Part shown: piece after piece, positions 1 to 9,048 of the stretch
How positions within the stretch are numbered: position 1 is the stretch's first letter
Layout of the letters: each line of letters begins with the position of its first letter
From: UBA6109 sp964506465
GTDB lineage: Bacteria; Desulfobacterota; Syntrophia; Syntrophales; UBA6109
NCBI GenBank assembly: GCA_964506465.1
Contig: CAZDLM010000003.1
Span: 38,707-102,706 of the forward strand
DNA length: 64,000 bases
Direction of reading: 5' to 3'
Notes under the pieces: generated by a model
The model's database searches: none
What the model was told of the DNA's origin: nothing
Seen by the model: the letters and a program-made list of their open reading frames with translations, nothing else
Made by a program: the position numbers and the translations under genes

Positions 1-2418
1 TCCTTCAAATGGATCACCAAGGCCATGGAGAAGGGCGCCAAGCTGCTGTGCGTCGATCCACGCTTCACGCAGTCTGCGGCGAAATCCCACGTCTACGCCC
101 CCCTCCGCTCCGGGACGGATATCGCGTTCCTCGGGGGCATGATCAAATACATCATCGACAACAACCTCATCCACGCCGACTACGTCAAGGCATATACCAA
201 CGCCTCTTTCCTCGTGAATCCGGCCTTCCGGCTTCCCGGGGACAACAAGGGCGTTTTCTCGGGATTCGGCAACGGCAAGTACGACAAGGCGACGTGGAGC
301 TACCAGACGGACGCCAACGGCGTCATCAAGAAGGATCCCACACTCCGGGACCCCCACTGCGTGTACCAACTTCTGAAGAGGCACTACTCCCGCTACACGC
401 CGGAGATGGTGAATCGGATCACCGGGACGCCGAAGGATAAATTGCTGGAGGTCTACAAGATCTACGCCTCGACGGGCAAGCCGGACAAGGCGGGCAACGT
501 TCTGTACGCCATGGGCTGGACCCAGCACACTGTCGGCGTGCAGAACATCCGCACCATGTGCATCATCCAGCTCCTCCTGGGCAACATCGGCATCGCCGGC
601 GGCGGCGTCCAGGCCCTCCGCGGCGAAGGAAACGTCCAGGGCTCCACGGACGCGGGGCTTCTCTTCCACATCTGGCCGGGCTACATCGGGACCCCTACGG
701 CGTCCATAAAGACCCTGAAGGAATTCAACGAAAAAAGAACGCCGACGACGAAAGAGCCCAACAGCCTCAACTGGTGGAAGAACACCCCCAAGTACATAGC
801 CAGCTTCCTGCGGTCCATGTACGGGATGAACGCCACCCTCGAGGAAGCCTACGACTACATGCCCAAGATCGAGGAAGGGGCCAACCACTCCTGGCTCATG
901 CTCTTCGATCAGATGTACAAGGGCAAGTTCACCGGTTTCTTCGCCTGGGGCATGAACCCCGCCTGCAGCGGCGCTCATTCCAACAAGGTCCGCAAGGCCA
1001 TGGCGAAACTCGACTGGATGGTCAACGTCAACCTCTTCGACAACGAGACCGGCTCCTTCTGGCGCGGACCGGGCATGGACCCCGCGAAGATCAAGACCGA
1101 GGTCTTCATGCTGCCCTGCGCCGCCTCCATCGAAAAGGAGGGGAGCATAACCAACAGCGGCCGCTGGATGCAGTGGCGCTACAAGGCCGTCAACCCGCCC
1201 GGCGTGGCCCTGCCCGACGCGGACATCATGACGGAACTCCTCTACAGGATCCAGGATCTCTACCGGAAACACGGCGGCCCCCTGAAAGAGGCCATCACGA
1301 AGCTCACCTGGGACTACGGCTTCAAGGGCGGCGACGGCAGGATCCACCACTTCGACCCGCACGCGGCGGCCAAGGAGATGAACGGCTACTTCCTCGTTGA
1401 CAAGACGATCGACGATCCCGTGACGAAGAAGAAACGGGAATTCAAGAAGGGGGACCTCGTCCCGTCCTTCGCGTACCTGCAGGACGACGGCTCCACCTCG
1501 TCCCTTTGCTGGGTCTATTCGGGATGCTACACCGCCGCGGGCAACATGGCCGCCCGGCGGGGCCAGAAGGACCCCACGGGACTGGGACTGTATTCCGAGT
1601 GGTCCTGGTCCTGGCCGGTCAACCGCCGGATCATCTACAACGGCGCGTCCGTCGATCCGACGGGGAAACCCTGGAACCCGAAACGCGCCCCGATCTGGTG
1701 GACGGGCAAGTGGAACGGCGACGTTCCCGACGGCGTCGGCGATCCCGGCTCCGGCAGGCCGCCCTTCATCATGAAGCCCGACGGACACGGCTGCCTCTAT
1801 GGCCCCGGTCTTTCCGACGGTCCCTTCCCCGAGCACTACGAGCCGCTCGAGTGCCCGGTCGAGAAGAATCTCCTGTCGCCGCAAAAGCACAACCCCGTGG
1901 TCAAACGTTTCGACAAACCCGGGGTGGGTTCCGATATCGACGCCTACGCGAGCGTCGGAAGCTGCGACCCGCGCTTCCCGTTCATCTGCAGCACCTACCG
2001 GGTGAGCGAGCATTGGCAGACCGGCGTGCTGACGCGGTGGTGCCCGTGGCTTGCGGAGATGCAGCCCGGGATGTTCGTGGAGATGAGCGTCGAGCTGGCC
2101 AAGGAGAAGGGCATCGCCAACGGCGAGCTCGTCGTCGTCAAGTCGGCCCGCGGCGAAGTGGAGGCCACGGCCATCGTGACGCCGCGTTTCAAGCCCTTCA
2201 ACATCGACGGCAATACCGTTCATGAAATCGGCATCCCCTGGCATTTCGGGTGGATCACGACCGAGAACCGCCCGTACAATCCGGGCGACAAAAAGGCGGA
2301 AGTCTTCACCTTCGGGGACGCCGCCAACCTCCTGACGCCGACCATCGGCGACGCAAACACGATGATCCCGGAGAGCAAGGCCTTCATGGCCAATGTCGTG
2401 AAGAAGGGGGTGAAGTAA
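1..2418 (+). CDS. fdnG: Formate dehydrogenase (FdhN-type) molybdopterin subunit, 5'-truncated
   Basis: Catalytic alpha subunit of a membrane-bound formate dehydrogenase, oxidising formate to CO2 at a Mo/W-bis-pterin centre. The frame is open from the first base, so about 805 residues are visible. The family is about 1000 residues, so the missing part should hold the N-terminal [4Fe-4S] ligands and the active-site Cys or selenocysteine; which of the two is used cannot be told here. Visible are the middle pterin-binding domain (VGVQNIRTM and LGNIGIAGGG regions) and the C-terminal molydopterin dinucleotide-binding domain ending in HFGW and GDAANLLTP. The next gene starts 2 nt after the stop, and an Fe-S subunit followed by a cytochrome b matches FdnGHI order. 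Subunit identity is firm; which pathway formate feeds is not visible. Confidence 0.93.
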   Translation, partial: SFKWITKAMEKGAKLLCVDPRFTQSAAKSHVYAPLRSGTDIAFLGGMIKYIIDNNLIHADYVKAYTNASFLVNPAFRLPGDNKGVFSGFGNGKYDKATWSYQTDANGVIKKDPTLRDPHCVYQLLKRHYSRYTPEMVNRITGTPKDKLLEVYKIYASTGKPDKAGNVLYAMGWTQHTVGVQNIRTMCIIQLLLGNIGIAGGGVQALRGEGNVQGSTDAGLLFHIWPGYIGTPTASIKTLKEFNEKRTPTTKEPNSLNWWKNTPKYIASFLRSMYGMNATLEEAYDYMPKIEEGANHSWLMLFDQMYKGKFTGFFAWGMNPACSGAHSNKVRKAMAKLDWMVNVNLFDNETGSFWRGPGMDPAKIKTEVFMLPCAASIEKEGSITNSGRWMQWRYKAVNPPGVALPDADIMTELLYRIQDLYRKHGGPLKEAITKLTWDYGFKGGDGRIHHFDPHAAAKEMNGYFLVDKTIDDPVTKKKREFKKGDLVPSFAYLQDDGSTSSLCWVYSGCYTAAGNMAARRGQKDPTGLGLYSEWSWSWPVNRRIIYNGASVDPTGKPWNPKRAPIWWTGKWNGDVPDGVGDPGSGRPPFIMKPDGHGCLYGPGLSDGPFPEHYEPLECPVEKNLLSPQKHNPVVKRFDKPGVGSDIDAYASVGSCDPRFPFICSTYRVSEHWQTGVLTRWCPWLAEMQPGMFVEMSVELAKEKGIANGELVVVKSARGEVEATAIVTPRFKPFNIDGNTVHEIGIPWHFGWITTENRPYNPGDKKAEVFTFGDAANLLTPTIGDANTMIPESKAFMANVVKKGVK

Positions 2419-2419
2419 C

Positions 2420-3220
2420 ATGGCCGAAAAGACGAAACTCATCGACCTCGCCAAATGCACGGGCTGCCGCGGCTGCCAGTTGGCCTGCAAGCAATGGAAT
2501 TCGCTTCCGGCCAAGCAGACGGTCAACCGGGGCGGTTACCAGAACCCCCCCGATCTCCAGCCCAATACCTGGATGCTGATCCGCTTCCAGGAAGTGACCG
2601 ACGACAAGGGTGGCATGAAATGGCTCTTCCGCAAGGACGGCTGCATGCACTGCACCGATGCGGCCTGCGTGAAGGTCTGCCCGAGCGGTGCGCTTCACTA
2701 CACGGATCTTGGGACGGTCGCCGTCGACAACGCACGGTGCATCGGCTGCAAGGAGTGCGTGACGGCCTGCCCCTTCAACATCCCGCGTTACGACGCGGCG
2801 ACGGACAAGATCTACAAGTGCGATCTCTGCCTGAGCAGGATCCAGAGCGATCTGCTCCCGGGGTGCGTGAAGGCCTGTCCGACGGGCGCGCTGCAGTTCG
2901 GCGACCGGGAGGACATGCTGAAGCTGGCCTATGCGCGCGTGAAGGAACTGGGAGGCGACGCCTCGGTGTACGGAGACAAATTCGTGAAGGGGACGCATGT
3001 CCTGTATGTCCTGCAGGAAAAGCCGGAGGTGTACGAAAAGCTCCCGCAAAATCCGCGCGTGCCGCTCTCCGTCATCGTCTGGAAGGATCTCCTGAAGCCG
3101 CTGAGCCTGATCGCGGCGGGCGGCGTTCTGGCGGGCTCGTTCCTGCACTACATCACGCATGGGCCGAAGACGCCCGACGATGATGTCCAGGGCGGCGATG
3201 CCGGGAAGGGAGGGAAATGA
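2420..3220 (+). CDS. fdnH: Formate dehydrogenase iron-sulfur (beta) subunit
   Basis: Electron-transfer subunit carrying four [4Fe-4S] clusters between the catalytic subunit and the membrane cytochrome. The 266-residue product starts MAEKTKLIDLAKCTGC and shows repeated CxxCxxC...C ligand groups (CTGCRGCQLAC, CMHCTDAACVKVCP, CIGCKECVTACPF, CDLCLSR...CVKACP). Near the C-terminus one hydrophobic stretch (LSLIAAGGVLAGSFLHYI) can act as the membrane anchor seen in FdnH. It begins 2 nt after the alpha subunit and overlaps the cytochrome gene by 4 nt (ATGA), which suggests translational coupling. Confidence 0.93.
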   Translation: MAEKTKLIDLAKCTGCRGCQLACKQWNSLPAKQTVNRGGYQNPPDLQPNTWMLIRFQEVTDDKGGMKWLFRKDGCMHCTDAACVKVCPSGALHYTDLGTVAVDNARCIGCKECVTACPFNIPRYDAATDKIYKCDLCLSRIQSDLLPGCVKACPTGALQFGDREDMLKLAYARVKELGGDASVYGDKFVKGTHVLYVLQEKPEVYEKLPQNPRVPLSVIVWKDLLKPLSLIAAGGVLAGSFLHYITHGPKTPDDDVQGGDAGKGGK

Positions 3221-3885
3221 CCATGAAGAAGGGTCTCATACAAGTCACGGACGGCTTTGAGAGGATCGTCCACTGGAGCCTGGCGATTTCCTGCCTGATC
3301 CTGTGCATCACGGGATTGGGGATGATGTTCCATTCGTTCAATTTCGTGGGGACGTTGATGGGGAGCCTGAAGTCGCTGAAGTATGTTCACAACTATGCGG
3401 GCCTCTTCTTCATCGTTGCCCTGTTTTTCACGATCCGGATGTGGTGGCGGGAAGCGGGGGTCTTCTCCATGCCCGAGGACCTGCAGTGGATGATGTGCGC
3501 GGGCGGGTATTTGTGGCACGTGGACAAGGTTCCGGAGGTGGGGAAGTATAATCCCGGCCAGAAGATGTTCTTTTTGGCGGTGGCGGTTTTCGGGGCTGTG
3601 ATGGTGGTGACGGGACTGGTGATGTGGTTTCCGCTGGAATTTCCGGTGGAGCTGGTGCGGTGGATGTACCCGCTGCACGCGCTCGGATTCCTCACGATCT
3701 TCGCGTTTTTCTTCGTCCATCTGTACCTGGGGACGATCGGATCACCGGGTTCGGCGCCGGCGATGTTCAGCGGCTGGGTGACGCGTGCCTGGCTGATGAA
3801 GCAGCACCCGAAGTGGCTGAAGGAGATGGAGCACGAAGGAAAGCTCGTCGTCTCCGGCGAGGAGAAGAACGCCGGCGGGCACTAG
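3217..3885 (+). CDS. fdnI: Formate dehydrogenase cytochrome b subunit (gamma)
   Basis: Membrane di-haem cytochrome b of the FdhI/Ni-Fe-hydrogenase cytochrome b superfamily, passing electrons from the Fe-S subunit to the quinone pool. The 222 residues contain four hydrophobic segments (around residues 20-45, 55-70, 110-140 and 150-175) and candidate haem-ligand histidines (HWSLAIS near 18, HNYAGLFF near 58, HALGF near 154, HLYLG near 168). The start is the ATG overlapping the upstream stop; a second in-frame ATG lies 6 nt later. It is the last gene before a strong terminator, so fdnGHI forms a complete transcription unit at its 3' end. Confidence 0.9.
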   Translation: MTMKKGLIQVTDGFERIVHWSLAISCLILCITGLGMMFHSFNFVGTLMGSLKSLKYVHNYAGLFFIVALFFTIRMWWREAGVFSMPEDLQWMMCAGGYLWHVDKVPEVGKYNPGQKMFFLAVAVFGAVMVVTGLVMWFPLEFPVELVRWMYPLHALGFLTIFAFFFVHLYLGTIGSPGSAPAMFSGWVTRAWLMKQHPKWLKEMEHEGKLVVSGEEKNAGGH

Positions 3886-3907
3886 GGTTCTCCGCAACCT
3901 GATCGAA

Positions 3908-3940
3908 GGGGGGGGGCATGATCACGCCCCCCCTTTTTTT
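3908..3940 (+). terminator. Rho-independent terminator of the fdn operon
   Basis: An 8-bp G/C stem (3910-3917 with 3926-3933) with a short loop is followed by seven T residues, 22 nt after the fdnI stop codon. Confidence 0.9.
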
Positions 3941-4058
3941 ATTCCGCCGGGGAACCCGCTGTCCCTTTTTTGTGTTATGATGCCGGCAAAATTGCGCTGC
4001 AAGAGCGGCAGCCTCCTTCTCAAGCTGCCCGGACCTGCGGCCTTCAAGGCGGGGTGCC

Positions 4059-4778
4059 ATGACCATCGATCAAGCCTTCAACGAATCCGTGAATTACTAC
4101 GACAACTGGATGAAGAAAGCCCTGCCGGGCTACGAAGACCTATTCGCCGTCGCCCGGGATCTGATCCCCTTTCCTGCGAATGCCCTCATCGACGTCCTGG
4201 ATCTGGGGGCGGGGACGGGGCTGTTTTCACGCCATGTGCTGGACAAGTACCCCCAGGGTTCTTTCGTGCTCTGGGATATCGCAGCCAAGATGCTCGACGT
4301 CGCCAGGAAGCGATTCGGGCCGTCCGACGGCGGGCGGTTTCGTTACGTCCTGGATGATTATCGCCGGATCGATTACGTGGGGACCTTCGACGTCGTCATC
4401 TCGAGCCTTTCCATCCACCACCTTTCCGACGAGGACAAGCGGCTGCTGCTTCCGCGGATCTACCGGGCGCTGCGTGCGCCGGGCGTCTTCATCAACATCG
4501 ACCAGGTCAGGGGGCCCACGCCGGAGATGCAGGAGCGGTACTGGACGACCTGGCTGAAGATGGTGAGGGAAAGGGGCGGGACGGAGGAAGAGATCCGGGC
4601 GAGCGTGGACCGGCGGCGGACGTACGACCGAGAGGCCCTCCTGGCCGATCAACTTGCGTGGCTGGAGGAGGCGGGGTTCCGGAACGCCGATTGCGTCTAC
4701 AAGAACTGGTTCGTGGGCGTCTTCTGCGCCGAAAAGCGCGAGGCGCCGCCGGCGCGGTGCAGTGCGGTTCCGCGGTAG
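4059..4778 (+). CDS. Class I SAM-dependent methyltransferase
   Basis: A 239-residue soluble protein with the Rossmann-type SAM fold. Motif I is VLDLGAGTGLFS near residues 45-56, the acidic loop is VLWDIAAKML, and the motif IV region is FDVVISSLSIHHLSDEDK followed by RAPGVFINIDQV. This is the generic class I pattern; nothing visible points to a particular substrate (lipid, protein or small molecule). It lies alone between the fdn terminator and an MBL-fold gene on the same strand, 73 nt upstream of it, so the two could share a transcript. Confidence 0.85.
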   Translation: MTIDQAFNESVNYYDNWMKKALPGYEDLFAVARDLIPFPANALIDVLDLGAGTGLFSRHVLDKYPQGSFVLWDIAAKMLDVARKRFGPSDGGRFRYVLDDYRRIDYVGTFDVVISSLSIHHLSDEDKRLLLPRIYRALRAPGVFINIDQVRGPTPEMQERYWTTWLKMVRERGGTEEEIRASVDRRRTYDREALLADQLAWLEEAGFRNADCVYKNWFVGVFCAEKREAPPARCSAVPR

Positions 4779-4851
4779 CTGGCTTCCGGCCGGCATGGGG
4801 CTCGTTTGACGGACTTTCTCCTTCGGGATTGAAAGGAAGGTGACGGGGAAC

Positions 4852-5595
4852 ATGGGTGCTCCGGCATTTCGGCTGGCAAGCGGCTGCACGATCGATCAGG
4901 TCCTGTCCGGCCGATGCAACGCCTTCCTCCTTTTGAACGGGGACAGGCACATCCTCGTCGATACCGGCCGGATGCGTTCCGAGAAGAGACTCGTCGACAG
5001 GCTCATCGAGTCCGGCGTCGACGGGCGAAACCTGTCTGCGCTGGTGCTGACGCACACCCATTTCGATCATGCCGAGAACGCCGCGGCCGTCAAGACGATC
5101 TTCGGAGCGAAGATCATCGTCCACCGGAGCGAAGCGGATTTCCTGAACTCCGGGGACAGCCCCCTGCCGCAGGGGACCATATTCCCCACGCGATGGCTGA
5201 TCCGGCTGTTCGGCGCTTCGCTGCAGCGGCGGTTCCTGTATCGGCCGGCGGCGGGAGACCTCCTGGTCGACCAGGGGCTGGATCTGCTCGATTTCGGCTT
5301 TTCCGCGACCGTGCTTCACCTGCCCGGCCATTCGTCCGGCTCGTTGAGCCTGATCGTCGAAAATGAGGTTGCCCTCGTAGGCGACACGCTGTTCGGGGTG
5401 TTCAGCGGTTCGGTCATGCCGCCCTTCGCCGATGATACGGCGCTTCTGGTCCGAAGCTGGCGGAGACTTCTCGATACCGGCTGCAGGGTCTTTCTTCCCG
5501 GCCACGGAAGGCCGATCGGCCGGGACCTGCTGCAGAGCCAGTATGAAAGATACCGACCTCGGGAGCTGCGGCAACCCTTCGAGAAGCAGAGCTGA
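4852..5595 (+). CDS. MBL-fold metallo-hydrolase
   Basis: Metallo-beta-lactamase-fold hydrolase of about 247 residues. The dinuclear-metal signature THTHFDHAEN (HxHxDH) is clear, followed by LHLPGHSSGSLSL, the GDTLF segment and a C-terminal FLPGHGRPIG histidine motif, so all expected metal ligands appear to be present. A GTG at 4840 is in frame, but it lies inside the AAGGAAGG ribosome-binding site, so the ATG at 4852 is preferred. The substrate is not predictable; the layout fits thioesterase or glyoxalase-II-like members. Confidence 0.85.
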   Translation: MGAPAFRLASGCTIDQVLSGRCNAFLLLNGDRHILVDTGRMRSEKRLVDRLIESGVDGRNLSALVLTHTHFDHAENAAAVKTIFGAKIIVHRSEADFLNSGDSPLPQGTIFPTRWLIRLFGASLQRRFLYRPAAGDLLVDQGLDLLDFGFSATVLHLPGHSSGSLSLIVENEVALVGDTLFGVFSGSVMPPFADDTALLVRSWRRLLDTGCRVFLPGHGRPIGRDLLQSQYERYRPRELRQPFEKQS

Positions 5596-5615
5596 AGACA
5601 GGGGAGCAGGGCTGA

Positions 5616-6614
5616 TTACGCCGGACCGGCGAGAGCCCGGATTGCCTTGTCCAGGCCGTCCAGAAGAACGGCCATCCTTCCGTAATCGAGCGTATCGGCC
5701 CTGTCCGAGGACGCGTGGTAGTGGGGATTCCGGTAGAAGGCGGTATCCGTGAGCATGGCCGCCGGGTAGCCCATCTTCCAGAAGGACCGGTGGTCGGAAA
5801 AATCCACGCCGGGAACGAGGCTGACCGTGGAAAGGGTTTCGACGGCCATCCCGGTCTCCCGAAGCGAAGCGGCGACGTTCCCCACGAGACGCCGGGAGGA
5901 GAGGTTCCCCACGACGGCGATGAAATCGGGCGTCGTCCGGAAGAAGAGGCTCATGAACGGCAGGGGGAATGCCTGGCCGCCTTCGGCCGTTCCGTAGTAA
6001 CCCAGCATCTCGAGCGAGATCATGGCGGCGATCCGCTCTCCGGCCGCCTTCGCCCGCTCGGCATAGACGAAGCTTCCCATTGACGGCGTACGGAAGACGG
6101 GCGGCTCCTCCAGGCAGAAGAAGACGAGCTTGATCGTCCGGTCCGGGCGGATGCCGCGCAGGAGACGGCTCAATTCCAGCAGGACCGCGACGCCGCTCGC
6201 GTTGTCGTCGGCGCCCGGGGTGCCGGTCACCGTATCGTAGTGGGCGCCGACGACCACCGTTTCAGCCGCCCTTTTCTCCCCCGCGATCGTCGCGATGACG
6301 TTTCCGTACATCCTCCCCTCATAGGGGAAGCCCTGGATCTCGGCGCTCCAGCCGTAACCCGCCAGCACCCCCAGAATGTAGCGCTTGGTCTCCTCGATCT
6401 TTTCGTACTCGAGGACGCTGCGCGATCCGATCACGGTGCTGAGATGTTTGACGTGTCCGTACAGGGTCCGCGCCTGGTCGGAGGATGTCTCCGCAGTTCC
6501 GGCGGGGAGGGGCGGCGGCTTCGAAATCCACCGGACCCTGGCCAGCTCGTAGAGGATATAGACGAGCAGGACAAGAAGAATCGTCAGGGCGGTCAGCGCC
6601 ATCTTTCTTCGCAC
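5616..6614 (-). CDS. M28-family zinc aminopeptidase, membrane-anchored
   Basis: Predicted to remove N-terminal residues outside the cytoplasmic membrane. The 332-residue product has a basic N-terminus and one hydrophobic segment (ALTALTILLVLLVYIL), and then the M28 domain. Metal and catalytic residues are recognisable in VVVGAHYDTV, PGADDNASGVAVLLE, CLEEPP (normally EE) and a late HYHASSD histidine. The GTG start at 6614 has a GGGAGA site 6 nt upstream; an ATG 12 nt further in is the alternative. It converges with the MBL gene, leaving only 20 nt between stop codons. Confidence 0.85.
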   Translation of the reverse strand: MRRKMALTALTILLVLLVYILYELARVRWISKPPPLPAGTAETSSDQARTLYGHVKHLSTVIGSRSVLEYEKIEETKRYILGVLAGYGWSAEIQGFPYEGRMYGNVIATIAGEKRAAETVVVGAHYDTVTGTPGADDNASGVAVLLELSRLLRGIRPDRTIKLVFFCLEEPPVFRTPSMGSFVYAERAKAAGERIAAMISLEMLGYYGTAEGGQAFPLPFMSLFFRTTPDFIAVVGNLSSRRLVGNVAASLRETGMAVETLSTVSLVPGVDFSDHRSFWKMGYPAAMLTDTAFYRNPHYHASSDRADTLDYGRMAVLLDGLDKAIRALAGPA

Positions 6615-6727
6615 GCATACTCTCCCGGTAAAGCGGCTTGCCCTTGAGGGATGTCCTCCCAGGGAGCGGAACGTCATCAGCGATCTTGTCGAAAGGATAT
6701 ATCGGTCCGGCGGCGGCGGGCAAGATG

Positions 6728-6757
6728 AAAAAAGGCCTCCGCACGTTCGCGGAGGCC
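6728..6757 (-). terminator. Rho-independent terminator (minus strand)
   Basis: A perfect 9-bp stem (6734-6742 with 6749-6757) is followed on the minus strand by six T residues. It lies 38 nt past the stop of the acyl-CoA synthetase alpha gene and should end that three-gene transcript. Confidence 0.88.
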
Positions 6758-6794
6758 TCAGGCTCATGCGGGGGCCGAAGAAGATTCGCTCCGC

Positions 6795-8189
6795 CTATCT
6801 CGGTCGATTCAGCGCGGCCCGGCAGCGCGCGAGGATGGAAAGCGTCTCGAAGGGCTGCTCGATATCCGGATAGGTCGGCACTCCCCGCGGCTCCAGCGAG
6901 TCCTTGTACTGGTCCATGCATTCCTTGGCGGCGCTGAAGGCGAGAAGGACAGGTTTCTTCGGATATTTCCGGGACAGGTCATAGATGAAGTCCGGCGAGG
7001 GAACGCCGATATCCTTCGTCAGCATGATGATCGGCACGACGGCGTCGATGTTGGGGTCCCGGAGGACGGCCTCCATGCCTTCCCGGTAGCCGAATTCCAC
7101 GCCGTGGACGCCGCAGGACGGCCAGATGTCCACGGGATTTCGCATGCGGATGAGGGCGGGGCTGATCTCCTGGAGGCGCCGGACCGTCTCCGGCTGCAGG
7201 TCCGGAATGGCGAGGCCGTTCCGCATGCAATAGTCCGAAAGGACCGTGAGCATTGCGCCCGAAGGGGCCAGGAAACTGACGCGGTTTCCCTGCAGCGGTG
7301 GAAGCATCGAAAAGGCCTTGGCCGCCAGCACGAGGTGCGAATATTCGTGGATGCGCACCACGCCGGCCTGGCGGAGCATGCCGTCGACGATGCGGTCTTC
7401 CGATCCCATGGCGGCGGTGTGGGCGTCGGCCGCCTTGCGCCCCGCCTCCGTGGCACCTCCCTTGAGCATGACGACGGGTTTCCTGCGCGTCACCTCTCCG
7501 GCGATTTCCAGAAAGCGGCGCGGATTCTTGAGGCTCTCGACATAGATGATGATCGCCGAAGTCTCCGGGTCCTGTCCGAGATACTCCAGCGCCTCGCTCT
7601 CCTCCACGTCGATCTTGTTCCCGAGGCCGATCACGCGGCAGGGCCCGAAATGCTCGCCCGTGAGGATGTATTTCATCGTATGGGTCGCGAAGTTTCCCGT
7701 CTGCGCAATGAACGAAACCCTGCCCGGCCGGATCTTCCCGAGCGGGAAGAGGGACGAGGTGAATTTGAAGGGCGTGGACGTATGGCCCGAGGTATTGGGA
7801 CCCAGAGTGCGTATTCCCGTCTTCTTGAGGACGTCGACCAGCTCTTCCTGAAGTTTCGCGCGGCCTTCATCCACCTCGGCGAATCCGCCGGCCAGGAGGA
7901 CGGCGTGGCGGATCCCCTTGGCCGCGCATTCCCGCAGGGCCTGGACCGTGTGTTCGGCGGGAAGGATGATGACGGCGACGTCGATGCCCTCGGGAAGTTC
8001 GGAGATGGAGCGCGTCACCGGGAGTCCCAGGATCTGACCCCCGCGCGGATTGACGGGGTAGATCTTCCCTTCATAACCGTTGGCCAGGATGTTCGCTACA
8101 ACGACGTAGCCCGATTTTCCCTCGACAGCCGATGCGCCGATGATGGCGATCTGCCTCGGTTCGAAGAAGGTGGTTAGAGCATGGCTCAT
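6795..8189 (-). CDS. acdA: ADP-forming acetate/acyl-CoA ligase, alpha-type subunit
   Basis: NDP-forming acyl-CoA synthetase subunit with a CoA-binding Rossmann domain followed by succinyl-CoA ligase-like domains, 464 residues. It catalyses acyl-CoA + ADP + Pi to acid + CoA + ATP, a substrate-level ATP step in fermenters and syntrophs. Visible are FEPRQIAIIGASAVEGKSGY, the IYPVNPRG motif, LLAGGFAE, LGPNTSGH, and the catalytic-histidine region TDAHTAAMGS. The start at 8189 has GGGAG upstream. The beta subunit ends 83 nt upstream of this start, so the two are probably an operon with the fused paralogue further upstream. Acyl specificity cannot be read from the sequence. Confidence 0.88.
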   Translation of the reverse strand: MSHALTTFFEPRQIAIIGASAVEGKSGYVVVANILANGYEGKIYPVNPRGGQILGLPVTRSISELPEGIDVAVIILPAEHTVQALRECAAKGIRHAVLLAGGFAEVDEGRAKLQEELVDVLKKTGIRTLGPNTSGHTSTPFKFTSSLFPLGKIRPGRVSFIAQTGNFATHTMKYILTGEHFGPCRVIGLGNKIDVEESEALEYLGQDPETSAIIIYVESLKNPRRFLEIAGEVTRRKPVVMLKGGATEAGRKAADAHTAAMGSEDRIVDGMLRQAGVVRIHEYSHLVLAAKAFSMLPPLQGNRVSFLAPSGAMLTVLSDYCMRNGLAIPDLQPETVRRLQEISPALIRMRNPVDIWPSCGVHGVEFGYREGMEAVLRDPNIDAVVPIIMLTKDIGVPSPDFIYDLSRKYPKKPVLLAFSAAKECMDQYKDSLEPRGVPTYPDIEQPFETLSILARCRAALNRPR

Positions 8190-8272
8190 GAGAACATCTC
8201 CCAAGTTTTTGAACAGCCTCTTTCAAGTCTGTCGGCCGTTGAATCCAACAGCGAGTGCAGTGCCGCAGTCCG

Positions 8273-8947
8273 TCAGGTTGCCTTCCGGATCTTCACGAGG
8301 GCGTCCACGGCGACAGGCGATCCATCCTTCCGGATCTTCAGGGGATTCACGTCGATCGCTTCCACCTCGGGGCGGGCAAGGCCGATCTGCCCGAGGGATA
8401 CGAGGATCTTCGCCAGCGCTCCACGGTCCGCCGCCGCTTCACCGCGGAACGCGTCGAGCACCTTCGCCGTCCTGATGTCCCCCATCATCTGTCGGGCGTC
8501 GAAGTCCGTCAGCGGGGCCACGCGGAAGACGACGTCCTGCAGGAGTTCGGTGAAGATGCCCCCCAGACCGAACATCACGCAGGGACCGAACTGGGCGTCG
8601 CGGAGAAGACCGCAGACGATCTCGCGGTTGCCGGGAACCATTTCCTGCACCAGAATCTTCTCGCATCCGGGGATGGCCAGCAGCCGCTTCCCCTCCTTCC
8701 GGATCTCGGCCTTGCTCTTGAGGTTGAGGGCGATGCCCCCGACCTCCGTCTTGTGATAAAGGGCGCTGCCCGCGGCCTTGAGAACGACGGGATAACCGAA
8801 GTCAGCCGCGATCTTCGCCGCCGCCTCCTCGTCTTCCGCCAGCGCTTCCCGGCATACGGGAATTCCGGCGCCCGCAAGCAGCCGCTTCGATTCGTACTCG
8901 TTCAGGGCATCTTTCCCCCCCGCCAGGGCGTTCGCAATGTCATCCAT
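8273..8947 (-). CDS. acdB: ADP-forming acyl-CoA ligase, beta-type (ATP-grasp) subunit
   Basis: ATP-grasp subunit (224 residues, ATP-grasp_5 type) partnering the adjacent alpha subunit. The N-terminal part (LLAGAGIPVCREALAEDEEAA, YPVVLKAAG, HKTEVGGIALNL) forms the nucleotide-binding lobe. The remainder shows VQEMVPGNREIVCG, FGPCVMFGLGGIFTELL and the metal-binding EAIDVNPL. Length and domain content match archaeal-type ACD beta subunits. Separate alpha and beta genes here contrast with the fused gene immediately upstream. Confidence 0.88.
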   Translation of the reverse strand: MDDIANALAGGKDALNEYESKRLLAGAGIPVCREALAEDEEAAAKIAADFGYPVVLKAAGSALYHKTEVGGIALNLKSKAEIRKEGKRLLAIPGCEKILVQEMVPGNREIVCGLLRDAQFGPCVMFGLGGIFTELLQDVVFRVAPLTDFDARQMMGDIRTAKVLDAFRGEAAADRGALAKILVSLGQIGLARPEVEAIDVNPLKIRKDGSPVAVDALVKIRKAT

Positions 8948-9048
8948 GAAATTTCCTTTCTCGTCGTGGAAGTTGCAGCGGACGATCTCCGGACCATGGC
9001 GGAGCCTCCTCCACCGGCGAAGACACGCCGAACGTTCGCCGCTCCGTC

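Noticed and set aside
558..1400. Long overlapping frame inside the formate dehydrogenase gene
   Set aside because: Alternative-frame shadow of a high-GC gene, low-complexity Arg/His/Pro-rich translation.
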